A stretch of DNA of 64,000 bases from VFKU01 sp964620045 (GCA_964620045.1 CAZUJL010000002.1:1-64000), one strand, 5' to 3'; positions 56,162-64,000 are shown, counted from the first letter of the stretch. Notes: generated by a model from the sequence alone, not told the origin. Numbers and translations are program-made.

Positions 56162-58459
56162 TTATTTCGCCATCGCCGGCACAAGCGCCGTCACGCGCAC
56201 CGGCACGTGTTTGTGGAACGGTGTCTTCGCGATCGCGTCGCAGTGGTTCGAGTCGGTCAGGTCGTTCACGTTCGGCCCGAGCTGTTTCGCGTTCGCGCCG
56301 TCGCCTTCGATCATGCCGTAGCCGTGCGGCAGCGACACCATGCCGCGACGAATCTCGTCGGTTACCAGCACGCGCGCTTCGATCGCGCCGCTGCGCGACT
56401 CGATGCGCGCGCCGTCGCCGTCGCCCAGCCCAAGCTGCGCGGCGTCTTCCGGATGAATCTTCAGCGCGCCGTCCGCGTCCTTCTTGCGCCACGCGCCGCT
56501 GCGGAAAATCTGGTTCGCGTTGTACGCGCGCCGCTCGCCCGCCTGCAGAATGAAGGGGTAGCTCGTGTCGCGTGTTTCGTCCGCCAGCGCGCGAATTTCG
56601 TCGAACATCTCCGCGATCGGCAGATGAATCTTGCGGTCCTTGTGCTTGATGAACTTCCAACTGTCTTCGTATTCGTGCTCGCTCAGCACGGTCCCTTCGC
56701 ACTTCATCACGCGGCTGAACAGCGCCTCGCCGAGGCCGGCGCCTTCGTCTTTGATGCCCGCGCGGCCAATTTCCTTGGCATATTTGCCCGCATACATCTG
56801 GCACGCCGTCCACAGCACCGCGGCCGCCTGCGCGCCGTCCGGCAGCGCCTTGCCCAGCGTCGCGTACACCACCAGCGAGGCCACCTTCGCGAGCTTCGGA
56901 TTGCGCTTCAGCGTCCAGCCGAGCGCCAGCGGATACAGCCGCAGCTTCGGCATTTTTCGGTCAATCTTGGCAATGGCTTCAAGCACGGGGAAGCGATCCG
57001 GCATCGCGCCCATCGCCACCGTCAGCCGCCGATAAATTTCCGGCTCCGACAACGTGCCGTCGAGCGGCTGCAGAATCGGCTTGCGCACGTGGAAGTAATT
57101 TTTCGGGAAGTAGAAGTTGAAGAACGTCGCCTCGTATTTTTCGAACTGTGAACTCGCCGGCAACACGTAGTGCGCAAGGCGCGCCGTCTCCGTCATCGCA
57201 ACGTCGATCACGACGAGGCACTCGAGCTTCTCGAATGCGCGGCGATACGCGCGCGAGTCCGCGCCGGTGAGCACCGGGTTACCGCTATCGACCACCAGCC
57301 CGCGGACGCGGTCCTTATGGCTCGTGTCGATTTCCAGCGGCAACACATTCGGCGGATACAACTTGCCGATCTCGCGCGTACCGGTCACCTTCGTCGGCAG
57401 ACCGCCCGCCTCGGGTTCCTCCGAGTGACCGATGAGCGGCAAGAACGCCGTGTGGAACACGTTAGTGCCCTCCTTGCCGAAGTGCCCAGTCACGAGATAC
57501 AGCAGCCGCGCGAGGTAGTTGTTCAGCGTGCTGTGCGGCGTGTGTTCAAGGCCCAAATCCGTGCGAATGCAGGCCTTTTCGGCCTTCGCATAGTCCCGCG
57601 CCACCTGCCGTACCTGCGCCGGCTCCAGCCCCGCCTCGCTCGCGTATTCGTCCACGGGAATCGCCGCGAGCATCGCGCGGACCTCGTCCCAGCCAACACA
57701 ACGCTCGCTCAAAAATTTCTTGTCCTCAAGACCTTCCTGCACGATCGCCGCGAGCATCGCGAGCATCAGGTGCGCGTCGCCGCCTGGCCGCACCTGCAGG
57801 AACACGTCCGCTTTCTCCGCCGTTTCCGTGCGCAGCGGATCGACGACCACCAACGTGCGCTTCGGGTCGTTCGAGATTTCCTGAATCAGCGTGCGCGCCT
57901 GCGCCATACCGTGCGACTGCCACGGGTTCGAGCCGATCACGAGCAGGTAGTCCGCGTGGTGTGCGTCCTCGGTCGGGTGGCAGTTCTGCTTGCCGAAAAG
58001 TTTGCCGTCGATCCAGAACCCGCCGGTTTTTTCCTGCGCGAGCGAGGTGTAAATGTAGCGCGTGCCCAGCGCCGCGCGGAATGCCGTGCCATACACGCCG
58101 CCGAGGTGGTTGCCCTGCCCGCCGCCGCCGAAATATGCCAGCGTGTGCCCGCCGTGCGTGTCGCGGATCGACTTCAGCTTTGCCGCGATCTCCGCGATGG
58201 CGGTGTCCCACGAAATTTTTTCGAACGTACCGTCCGCGCGCCGGCGCAGGGGAGACGTCAGCCGATGCTGGTCGTTCTGGTAATAATCCAGCCGCTGCGC
58301 TTTCTGGCAGGCGTAGCCCTCTGAAACCGGGTGCGACTTGTCGCCCTTAATCTTCGCGATGCGCCGGTCTTCGAGTTGCACCTCGATGCCGCAGTTCACG
58401 CTGCACAGGATGCACGCGGTCTTGTGCCACTGGCCTGTTTCCTCGCGGACGGTCGCCAT
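56162..58459 (-). CDS. Molybdopterin-dependent oxidoreductase with [4Fe-4S] site
   Basis: A 765-aa member of the DMSO-reductase superfamily resembling formate dehydrogenase/assimilatory nitrate reductase catalytic subunits. The N-terminal cluster motif is CILCSVNCGIEV with the fourth Cys in GYACQKAQ near residue 50. Landmarks of the cofactor domains are ISWDTAIAEIAAKL, YLLVIGSNPWQSHGMAQA, VVVDPLRTETAEKAD and the C-terminal molydopterin-dinucleotide-binding domain (FILQAGERRAYNANQIFR, LPHGYGM). No Tat signal, so it is cytosolic. At the Mo-ligand region the text reads EKTGGFWIDG, with no obvious Cys or Sec. The substrate is unknown. Confidence 0.88.
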   Translation of the reverse strand: MATVREETGQWHKTACILCSVNCGIEVQLEDRRIAKIKGDKSHPVSEGYACQKAQRLDYYQNDQHRLTSPLRRRADGTFEKISWDTAIAEIAAKLKSIRDTHGGHTLAYFGGGGQGNHLGGVYGTAFRAALGTRYIYTSLAQEKTGGFWIDGKLFGKQNCHPTEDAHHADYLLVIGSNPWQSHGMAQARTLIQEISNDPKRTLVVVDPLRTETAEKADVFLQVRPGGDAHLMLAMLAAIVQEGLEDKKFLSERCVGWDEVRAMLAAIPVDEYASEAGLEPAQVRQVARDYAKAEKACIRTDLGLEHTPHSTLNNYLARLLYLVTGHFGKEGTNVFHTAFLPLIGHSEEPEAGGLPTKVTGTREIGKLYPPNVLPLEIDTSHKDRVRGLVVDSGNPVLTGADSRAYRRAFEKLECLVVIDVAMTETARLAHYVLPASSQFEKYEATFFNFYFPKNYFHVRKPILQPLDGTLSEPEIYRRLTVAMGAMPDRFPVLEAIAKIDRKMPKLRLYPLALGWTLKRNPKLAKVASLVVYATLGKALPDGAQAAAVLWTACQMYAGKYAKEIGRAGIKDEGAGLGEALFSRVMKCEGTVLSEHEYEDSWKFIKHKDRKIHLPIAEMFDEIRALADETRDTSYPFILQAGERRAYNANQIFRSGAWRKKDADGALKIHPEDAAQLGLGDGDGARIESRSGAIEARVLVTDEIRRGMVSLPHGYGMIEGDGANAKQLGPNVNDLTDSNHCDAIAKTPFHKHVPVRVTALVPAMAK

Positions 58460-58573
58460 GCCGATACCCTCCCGGTGGGGCTGAAAATCGCCTAATCTAA
58501 TCGGATTATGACCATAATCCTTGAATAAAGCAATAGAAATTTATTGGATTTCTACGCCACTTCCCACCTCAAA

Positions 58574-58655
58574 GTCCCGAAGGGACGACAGACTTTAGCC
58601 CAGCGCTTTAGCGCTGGGTGACCAGACCCTTTTTACGATGGAGTCCCGTAGGGAC
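58574..58655. repeat. Cluster of three short palindromes (REP/RAYT-type)
   Basis: GTCCC-GAA-GGGAC (58574-58586), CCCAGCGCT-TT-AGCGCTGGG (58599-58618) and GTCCC-GTA-GGGAC (58643-58655). The GTCCCGAAGGGAC and GCGCT-centred pair is a common form of REP elements mobilised by tyrosine Y1 (RAYT) transposases. No such transposase is in the window. The cluster supplies the last codons of the following minus-strand gene. Confidence 0.75.
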
Positions 58656-59336
58656 GGCAGAGGCGTCTGGATGGAAGGTCGAAATGCAGATGCCGTCCTG
58701 GCCCCGGACGACCTTACGACTATCCACGTCCCGACCACGCGCGTCCGGCAGCAAAATCCGCGCGATGGCATCCTGGGCGCGACGCAGCAGACCGGCATCG
58801 GCCGCGTGGACGGCTTTCTGAATCGACTGGCTCAATCTCCACAACACACAAAAGATCGGAAACTCGCCCGCACCGGTCGCGTTCACTTTTTTCGAACCGA
58901 TCGCCGTCGCGAAACCCGCCGCGAGCATGTCGTCGTTCTGCGAATCACCGTAACAGCAGGTGTTGTAAAAAAGTCGCAAGCGATTCTTCGACAAGCCGAG
59001 CGCGAGGATCTCGTCGCGCAGAGCCGCTGACGAGACATTGGCGTCATGAAAGCAAAACGTTTCCGGCAATCCATGCAGGTGAAGAAAAACATCGACGACT
59101 TCGATGCCCGGCCGGTCCGCAGCATCGCGAAGCGCCGCGAGAAATTCGTCCTTGGTTGCCTGCGATCCGCGTCTGACCGCAATCGCCGTATACGACCCAC
59201 CCAGCAGTAGTCGCGCAATAGCGACCGCCGCCCATTCGGTGAGCGAATAAAAAACCCGCCAGATCCCAGCAAAGTCTTTCGACAGGCTGGTCACGATCAC
59301 GAGCGCGCGTTGGTTTTTATCGATGGTCACGTTCAT
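58608..59336 (-). CDS. Possible caspase-fold protein of unknown function
   Basis: A 242-aa soluble protein (counting from ATG 59336). Two spaced features resemble clan CD peptidases: a strand plus His-Gly (VVDVFLHLHGLP, near residue 85) and a strand plus Cys (LRLFYNTCCYGDSQNDDM, near 125), with ATGAGEFPIFCVLW after it. The second and third strands of the family order correctly. I do not recognise a named family. The C-terminal 20 or so codons are encoded by a dispersed repeat (58608-58655), so the natural C terminus may have been lost or replaced. No convincing ribosome binding site precedes the ATG. Confidence 0.5.
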   Translation of the reverse strand: MNVTIDKNQRALVIVTSLSKDFAGIWRVFYSLTEWAAVAIARLLLGGSYTAIAVRRGSQATKDEFLAALRDAADRPGIEVVDVFLHLHGLPETFCFHDANVSSAALRDEILALGLSKNRLRLFYNTCCYGDSQNDDMLAAGFATAIGSKKVNATGAGEFPIFCVLWRLSQSIQKAVHAADAGLLRRAQDAIARILLPDARGRDVDSRKVVRGQDGICISTFHPDASAVPTGLHRKKGLVTQR

Positions 59337-59360
59337 TTCAAACAACACATACAAAAACCA

Positions 59361-59882
59361 CTACACATTCCCGGCGCTGGAATTCGGTGGCGTGGCCGCG
59401 GCGAGCAATTCACCTAGGTTCAGCGGCCGCGTATACATTGCCAGCGAACCGTCCGCCGCGAGCGGCCATTCCTCCTTGGGGCGGTCCCAGTACAACTCCA
59501 GGCCGTTGTCATCGGGGTCGTGGAGGTACAAGGCCTCACTCACGCCGTGGTCGCTCGCGCCGTCGAGCGGCACTTTCGCATACAGCAACCGCTGCAGGGC
59601 CACCCCCAGCGCCGCCCTATCGGGGTAGAGGATGGCGACGTGGTACAGCCCCGTCGCGCCATCCGGCGGCGGCGAACCGTTCTGGCTGTGCCACGTGTTC
59701 AGGCCGATGTGGTGATGATAACCACCGGCGGAAACGAAGGCCGCGTTCGTTCCCAAGCGTTGCATGAGTTCGAAGCCGAGCACGCCGCAGTAGAAGCGCA
59801 GCGACCGATCCAGATCGGCCACCTTGAGGTGGGCGTGCCCGATGCGGACCCGTGGGTCGATTTTCGTCGCGGACTCAGTCAT
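59361..59882 (-). CDS. VOC superfamily dioxygenase/glyoxalase-type protein
   Basis: A 173-aa vicinal-oxygen-chelate protein, one or two modules, resembling extradiol dioxygenase/glyoxalase (catechol 2,3-dioxygenase-like) proteins. Metal-ligand candidates are His in VRIGHAHLKVADLDRSLRFY near residue 16, the HHHIGLN region near 60, and Glu in DNGLELYWDRP near 130. ATG 59882 follows AAGGAG. The upstream hairpin separates it from the thiolase gene. The substrate is unknown; annotation as glyoxalase would be over-precise. Confidence 0.84.
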   Translation of the reverse strand: MTESATKIDPRVRIGHAHLKVADLDRSLRFYCGVLGFELMQRLGTNAAFVSAGGYHHHIGLNTWHSQNGSPPPDGATGLYHVAILYPDRAALGVALQRLLYAKVPLDGASDHGVSEALYLHDPDDNGLELYWDRPKEEWPLAADGSLAMYTRPLNLGELLAAATPPNSSAGNV

Positions 59883-59900
59883 GGCGTATCTCCTTCATTC

Positions 59901-59939
59901 CAAAAGAAAACCGCGCCGGACCACAATGGCCGGCGCGGC
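59901..59939 (-). terminator. Rho-independent terminator of the thiolase gene
   Basis: On the minus strand CCGCGCCGG pairs with CCGGCGCGG, 10-base loop, followed by TTTTCTTTT. It lies 19 bases after the thiolase stop and just before the VOC gene, whose expression therefore needs its own promoter or read-through. Confidence 0.85.
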
Positions 59940-59957
59940 GTGAAAAATCGAATTAAT

Positions 59958-61145
59958 TTACTGCGCGAGTTCGAACAACCCCGCCGCACCCTGGCCGCCG
60001 CCGACGCACATCGTCACCACGCCGTAGCGCGCCTTGCGCTCGATCATCTGGTTCGCCAGCGTGCCCACCATGCGCGAGCCCGTCATGCCGAAGGGGTGGC
60101 CGATCGAAATCGAGCCGCCGTTGATGTTCAGCTTGTTCTGGTCGATGCCCAGCTTGTCGCGGCAGTACAGCACCTGCACCGCGAAGGCTTCGTTCAGTTC
60201 CCACAGGTCGATGTCGCTGACTTTCAGGCCATGGCGCTTGAGCAGCTTCGGTACGGCGTAGACCGGCCCAATGCCCATTTCGTCCGGCTCGCAACCCGCC
60301 ACCGCAAAGCCGCGGAAAACAAGCTTCGGCTTGATGCCGAGCGCTTCGGCGTGCTTGCGCTCCATCAGCACACAGGCCGACGCGCCGTCGGAAAGCTGCG
60401 ACGCGTTGCCCGCCGTCACGCTGCCCTGGCCGCTGGTCGGATCAAAGTAGGGGGGAAGCGACGCGAGAGCTTCGATTGTCGTGTCCGCGCGGTTGCACTC
60501 ATCCTTGTCCGCGATGACTTCCTTCGTGCCTTCGATCTGTTTGGTCGCTTTGTTGAGCAGACCCATCTGCACCGTCATCGGCGCGATTTCTTCCTTGAAG
60601 AAGCCGCGCGCTTGCGCCGCGGCCGTGCGTTGCTGGCTCATCAGCGAGTATTCGTCCTGCGCCTCGCGCGACACGTGATAGCGCTTCGCCACGACTTCCG
60701 CCGTGTTGCCCATCACCATATACAGGCCCGGCTTCATTTCGAGGGCCTTCGGGTTCGGATCGCCTTTCGGCTTCATCGCCGTAATGCTTTCCACGCCGCC
60801 GCCGATCGCCACATCCGCGCCTTCAAAAATCTGGTGCGCCGCCATCGCCACGGCCTGCAGGCCGGAGGAGCAGAAACGGTTCACCGTCGTCGCCGCGGCG
60901 CTCACCGGCAGCCCGGCCACGATGGCCGCAATGCGCGCGACGTTCATGCCCGACTGACCTTCGGGATACCCGCAACCCAGAATCACGTCGTCGATTTCCG
61001 CCGGGTTCAGCCCCTTCACCTTCGCGACGGCTTCTTTGATCGCGTGCGCCGCCAGATCATCCGGGCGCGTCAGGTTGAACGAGCCCCGGTGCGACTTCGC
61101 CAGCGCGGTGCGCGCGTGGGATACCACTACTGCTTCACGTGCCAT
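59958..61145 (-). CDS. Thiolase (acetyl-CoA acetyltransferase-type)
   Basis: A 395-aa thiolase that condenses or cleaves acyl-CoA/acetyl-CoA. The nucleophilic Cys is in NRFCSSGLQAVAMA near residue 88, the second catalytic region in GHPFGMTGSRM near 345, and the third Cys in CVGGGQGAAGLFE near 380. The sequence RGSFNLTRPDDLAA near residue 20 is more like FadA-type 3-ketoacyl-CoA thiolases than biosynthetic AtoB, but the chain length is not decidable. ATG 61145 follows AAGGAA. A terminator follows. It could complete beta-oxidation with the synthetase and dehydrogenase encoded earlier. Confidence 0.93.
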   Translation of the reverse strand: MAREAVVVSHARTALAKSHRGSFNLTRPDDLAAHAIKEAVAKVKGLNPAEIDDVILGCGYPEGQSGMNVARIAAIVAGLPVSAAATTVNRFCSSGLQAVAMAAHQIFEGADVAIGGGVESITAMKPKGDPNPKALEMKPGLYMVMGNTAEVVAKRYHVSREAQDEYSLMSQQRTAAAQARGFFKEEIAPMTVQMGLLNKATKQIEGTKEVIADKDECNRADTTIEALASLPPYFDPTSGQGSVTAGNASQLSDGASACVLMERKHAEALGIKPKLVFRGFAVAGCEPDEMGIGPVYAVPKLLKRHGLKVSDIDLWELNEAFAVQVLYCRDKLGIDQNKLNINGGSISIGHPFGMTGSRMVGTLANQMIERKARYGVVTMCVGGGQGAAGLFELAQ

Positions 61146-61285
61146 GGGGAGGGTTCCTTCTTTTTAGTGGATCGGGCCTGCAGGGAGTGCCCGTCCTTGG
61201 TTAAGTAGTTAACAATCAACGCGACAGCCTAGTTCCTCGCCGTCCAGAATTCAACACCAGTACCGGGCTAACGGCCCAACCCAAT

Positions 61286-61438
61286 CGGACAGGATTTACA
61301 CGATGAACGGGATTTTGATGCCAAACCAGGCGCAAATCCCCCAAGGAATCAGCAACCGCTTCATGGTGTTCTAGATCAACTTACGCAATCGCATGGAGTG
61401 GAGTTTCAAAATCTTGTCAATCCTGTAAATCCTGTCCG
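61286..61438. repeat. Inverted repeat pair (32-base arms)
   Basis: Left arm 61286-61317 (CGGACAGGATTTACA..GATTTTG) and right arm 61407-61438 (its reverse complement with several mismatches) bracket 89 bases without a gene. The GACAGGATTTACAGGAT-type sequence is familiar from dispersed repeats in many bacteria (from memory). The rest of the 383-base gap (61146-61528) shows no gene, tRNA or obvious promoter. Confidence 0.75.
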
Positions 61439-61528
61439 GCTCTAAAACCACTGCGCATGGCGCCGGTGAATAGAGCAGACCGTTTGTATGTCTATATCTT
61501 CGGAACTCTAAAAGGAGGTCCGTGTATA

Positions 61529-61996
61529 ATGAGCAACATGGATGCGATACCCGACCGGTACCGTTACCAGACCGCCGAAGTCGAAGCCCTGCGTGAACTC
61601 GTTGCGCAGAACCCGCAGCAGTTCTCGCTCAACCTCGCCATCTGCGACGACACCTCGCTGCGCAGCCTCATCGTGCAGCAAATCCAGGCCGCGCGTCCCG
61701 ATGTCGAAGTCACCACCCTCTGGCCCTACGAGCGCGACGTGTTCGAACACGTCCACGCCGCCAGCTCGCGCGCGCCCAAGGACGCCCTGTTCATCGCCGG
61801 ACTCGACGACGCGCTCAGCGCGAACATCGACCGCCCGGCCCTGCTCGCCGGCCTGAACCAGTCCGCCCCGCGCTGGAAGGCGTGGTTCGCCTGCCCCGTG
61901 GTCTTCTGGGTGGACAGCCTCTCCGCCGACATCCTGCGCGAACACGCCCGCGACTTCTGGGAATTCCAGACGAACGTCTACCACCTGGACGCGTAA
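61529..61996 (+). CDS. Solo domain resembling the N terminus of STAND/TPR NTPase-like proteins
   Basis: A 155-aa protein. ATG 61529 is preceded by a perfect AAGGAGGT. Its layout (LAICDDTSLRSLIVQQIQ, ALFIAGLDDAL, LLAGLNQSAPRWKAW, CPVVFWVDSLSADILREHARDFWEFQTNVYHL split over the C-terminal half) resembles, from memory, the N-terminal domain of bacterial TPR proteins in which the NTPase lacks a P-loop. Those continue into TPRs; this gene stops with a strong terminator. It may be a truncated relict or a stand-alone regulator. No Walker motif is present. Low confidence in family, high in being a real gene. Confidence 0.65.
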   Translation: MSNMDAIPDRYRYQTAEVEALRELVAQNPQQFSLNLAICDDTSLRSLIVQQIQAARPDVEVTTLWPYERDVFEHVHAASSRAPKDALFIAGLDDALSANIDRPALLAGLNQSAPRWKAWFACPVVFWVDSLSADILREHARDFWEFQTNVYHLDA

Positions 61997-62004
61997 AAAG
62001 CGAA

Positions 62005-62048
62005 CGCCCGCGCGAAGCTGTATTAGCTCCGCGCGGGCGATTTTTTTT
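62005..62048. terminator. Strong bidirectional Rho-independent terminator
   Basis: CGCCCGCGCGAAGCT pairs with AGCTCCGCGCGGGCG with one mismatch, 5-base loop, followed by ATTTTTTTT on the plus strand. On the minus strand a T-run (CTTTTTACG) also follows. It lies between the convergent solo-domain gene and the DUF1428 gene and serves both; its last bases overlap the DUF1428 stop. Confidence 0.92.
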
Positions 62049-62403
62049 AGAACTCCACCATCGCCTTGAAACCGCCAACCGACATGCGTTTGAAGTCGAA
62101 CGGCATTTTCTTTGGCGCGGTGTGCATCGCCGGGTCGGCCATGACCTTCTTGTTCACCTTGTCGCGGTGTGCGCGGGATTTGTAGATGATGAAGGAGAAG
62201 AACGCGGTCTCCGTGGCTTTAAGCTTGAGCAATTTCGGAAACGTCGTCACGATGCCGGGCATATCAAGGTCGTCGCCCGCGCACTCGAAGTATTGCAGCG
62301 CGCCATGCTTCGTCCACACCTTGCCGCCCAGCTGCGCCATCTTCTTGTAGGCCTTGATGTTTTTCTTCGGCACCACCATCACGAACCCGTCGACATAGCT
62401 CAT
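62047..62403 (-). CDS. DUF1428 family protein
   Basis: A 118-aa cytosolic protein of DUF1428 (YbaA-like, dimeric alpha-beta barrel fold). Family landmarks are the start MSYVDGFVMVVPKKNIKAY, LQYFECAGDD near residue 40, FFSFIIYKSRAHRDKVNKKV near 70 and the end DFKRMSVGGFKAMVEF, which is nearly diagnostic. ATG 62403 follows AAGGAG. No enzyme activity has been assigned to the family. The gene is convergent with the solo-domain gene. Confidence 0.92.
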   Translation of the reverse strand: MSYVDGFVMVVPKKNIKAYKKMAQLGGKVWTKHGALQYFECAGDDLDMPGIVTTFPKLLKLKATETAFFSFIIYKSRAHRDKVNKKVMADPAMHTAPKKMPFDFKRMSVGGFKAMVEF

Positions 62404-62433
62404 TTCATTCTCCTTGTAGTTGTATCTGCATAT

Positions 62434-62730
62434 TTAGCCGCCCGCGATTGCGCCGATGACGAGCAACGGCTCCGTGCCGTTCACGACCGCCTCCGGCAGC
62501 GGCGTAGTCACGGAATCGTGCGTGAGGTCTTGCTCGCACGCGTAGAAGCGGATGAACGGCCGCCGCTGCTTCGTCATGTGATCGCGGATCGTGCCGCGCA
62601 GCATGGGGTAGCGCGCCTCGATCGCGTCGAGCACATCGGCCACCGTCGCCGGCGCGCCGAGATCCAGGGACACGTCGCCCTCGATCTTCGCCAGCGTCCG
62701 CAAATGAAATGGGAGTACAACTTTAATCAT
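62434..62730 (-). CDS. MoaD/ThiS-like ubiquitin-fold protein
   Basis: A 98-aa beta-grasp protein ending in Gly-Gly (VIGAIAGG), the tail used by MoaD and ThiS to carry sulfur as thiocarboxylate. The start [20 protein letters not shown] and [14 protein letters not shown] fit the family. It is longer than E. coli MoaD (81 aa) and is paired with the beta-propeller gene upstream, 52 bases apart, so it probably belongs to that pair and not to molybdenum cofactor synthesis. No MoeB/ThiF or MoaE is nearby. The function is unknown. Confidence 0.82.
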   Translation of the reverse strand: MIKVVLPFHLRTLAKIEGDVSLDLGAPATVADVLDAIEARYPMLRGTIRDHMTKQRRPFIRFYACEQDLTHDSVTTPLPEAVVNGTEPLLVIGAIAGG

Positions 62731-62782
62731 GCGCGCAGCCTCGGTGCGTAGCCCTGTATAGAAAACGGCCTTGCGGGCCGAA

Positions 62783-63961
62783 TCATTTCAGGGTCTGCAC
62801 TTCGACCGACAACACCGGCGGCAGATCGCGCACGATCGGCGCCCAAGTGTCGCCCGAATCCGCCGAGCAATACACCTGCCCGCCCGTCGTGCCGAAATAA
62901 ACACCGCACTTGTCGAGCGTGTCAATCGACAGCGCGCCGCGCAGCACGTTCACGTAGCAATCTTTTTCCGGCAGGCCCTTCGCCAGTTCTTCCCACTCAT
63001 TCCCGCCCTTGCGCGTGCGATACACACGCAGCTTGCCGTCCAGTGGATAGTGCTCGGAATCGCTCTTGATCGGCACCACGTACACCGTCTCCGGCTCGTG
63101 CGCATGCACGCCGATCACGAATCCGAAATCCGTCGGCAGGTTCCCGCTCACCTCGGTCCACTGGTCCCCGGCGCTGTCCGTCCGCATCACGTCCCAGTGC
63201 TTCTGCATGAACAGCGTGTCCGGCTTCGACGGATGCAGCGCGATGCGGTGTACGCAATGGCCGACCTCCGAATTCGGATTCGGAATTTGCCCGGAGTGCA
63301 GGCCCTTGTTGATCGGCTTCCACGTCGCGCCGCCGTCGTCCGTGCGGAACGCGCCCGCCGCCGAAATCGCAATGTACAGCCGCTTCGCGTTCTTCGGGTC
63401 CTGCACGATCGTATGCAGGCACATCCCGCCCGCGCCCGGCATCCAGTCCGGCCCCGTGCCGTGCCCGCGCAGGCCCGAGAGCTCGGTCCACGTCGTGCCG
63501 CCGTCCGTCGTTTTGAAGATCGCCGCGTCCTCGACGCCGGCATACGCCGTGGCCGCGTCCGTCAGCGACGGCTCGATGTGCCACACGCGCTTGAACTCCC
63601 ACGGATGCTGCGTGCCGTCGTACCACTGGTGCGTCGTCAGCGCCTTCGCCGCGGAGTCATACACAAACTTGTTGCTCTCGCCCATCGGCATGCCGTCGGG
63701 CGACATCGTCGGCGTGCCGGCCGGCGTACCCGGCTGGTGCCACGTCTTGCCGCCGTCGTCCGAGCGCTGGATCACCTGCCCAAACCACCCGCTCGACTGC
63801 GACGCATAAATCCGGTTCGGGTCCAGATGCGAGCCCTTGATATGGTAAATCTCCCACCCGGCAAAGAACGGCCCCTGCACATCCCACTTCTGCCGCGTGC
63901 CGTCCGACGTCAACACAAACGCGCCCTTGCGCGTACCCACCAGCACTCGAACTCCGCTCAT
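62783..63961 (-). CDS. Asp-box (BNR/sialidase-like) beta-propeller protein
   Basis: A 392-aa beta-propeller with four clear Asp-box motifs: SDDGGKTW near residue 68, TTDGGTTW near 150, TDDGGATW near 215 and SADSGDTW near 370. Family annotation as exo-alpha-sialidase is common for such proteins, but the sialidase catalytic residues are not evident, so I keep the structural name. It has no signal peptide: [17 protein letters not shown] starts directly with the first blade. ATG 63961 follows GGGAGG. The partner MoaD-like gene is next downstream on the same strand. Confidence 0.85.
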   Translation of the reverse strand: MSGVRVLVGTRKGAFVLTSDGTRQKWDVQGPFFAGWEIYHIKGSHLDPNRIYASQSSGWFGQVIQRSDDGGKTWHQPGTPAGTPTMSPDGMPMGESNKFVYDSAAKALTTHQWYDGTQHPWEFKRVWHIEPSLTDAATAYAGVEDAAIFKTTDGGTTWTELSGLRGHGTGPDWMPGAGGMCLHTIVQDPKNAKRLYIAISAAGAFRTDDGGATWKPINKGLHSGQIPNPNSEVGHCVHRIALHPSKPDTLFMQKHWDVMRTDSAGDQWTEVSGNLPTDFGFVIGVHAHEPETVYVVPIKSDSEHYPLDGKLRVYRTRKGGNEWEELAKGLPEKDCYVNVLRGALSIDTLDKCGVYFGTTGGQVYCSADSGDTWAPIVRDLPPVLSVEVQTLK

Positions 63962-64000
63962 GGCAAATACCTCCCAATGTCCACTGCGTCCATTTCGTCC

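Noticed and set aside
61146..61528. Gap checked for a tRNA or small RNA gene
   Set aside because: No cloverleaf or CCA-type acceptor stem was found; the only structure is the inverted repeat pair.

Overview
The window is GC-rich chromosomal DNA from a Gram-negative (diderm) bacterium: it encodes LptF/LptG-type LPS permeases, several lipoboxes, a Tat signal and periplasmic hydrolases. The mix of a MoxR/DUF58/BatA-like VWA/DUF4159 operon, a GH172-type DUF2961 protein, a Tat-exported Gfo/Idh/MocA protein, an alkaline-phosphatase-superfamily protein, a lone prepilin-like protein and many palindromic intergenic repeats suggests the Planctomycetes/Verrucomicrobia/Acidobacteria/Hydrogenedentes sphere. 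Candidatus Hydrogenedentes is my best guess, at low confidence and from gene content alone. No rRNA, tRNA, CRISPR array, transposase, phage gene or origin was recognised.

Layout. 1-6156 (minus): rpoC (3' end outside the window) and rpoB, preceded by a DUF151 bifunctional-nuclease gene rather than rplJ-rplL. 6992-13368 (plus): lptF-lptG, a GH172-like secreted protein and an MltD-like LysM lytic transglycosylase. 13373-22690: HD phosphohydrolase, [2Fe-2S] ferredoxin, N-acyl-D-amino-acid deacylase-like amidohydrolase, a secreted alpha/beta hydrolase, acyl-CoA synthetase, YtcJ-like amidohydrolase and a sodium/solute symporter. 22770-37853 (minus): an eight-gene, tightly packed and partly overlapping operon in the order TPR-gluzincin protein, DUF4159, MoxR ATPase, DUF58, BatA-like VWA, a large DUF4175-like coiled-coil membrane protein, a second VWA protein and a caspase/C13-fold protein without the expected Cys.

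38108-49872: acyl-CoA dehydrogenase, a 58-aa membrane protein in an inverted-repeat-bounded island, penicillin-acylase-type Ntn hydrolase, prepilin-like protein, histidine phosphatase, Gfo/Idh/MocA oxidoreductase, a flippase/alkaline-phosphatase-superfamily fusion and a Rieske/flavodoxin fusion. 49977-55557: MFS transporter, small membrane protein, sulfotransferase, DUF4870 protein, three tandem paralogous lipoproteins, a 56-aa protein behind a sigma-54-type promoter, and a DinB protein. 55610-63961: TetR regulator with a molybdopterin oxidoreductase, a possible second caspase-fold protein, a VOC protein, a thiolase, an orphan domain resembling the N terminus of P-loop-lacking STAND/TPR proteins, DUF1428, and a MoaD-like protein paired with an Asp-box beta-propeller.

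The most system-like region is the MoxR/VWA operon. In it an AAA+ chaperone-like ATPase, three MIDAS-bearing VWA-type proteins, a membrane coiled-coil scaffold and two protease-fold proteins appear co-expressed and translationally coupled, which suggests one envelope complex of unknown substrate.
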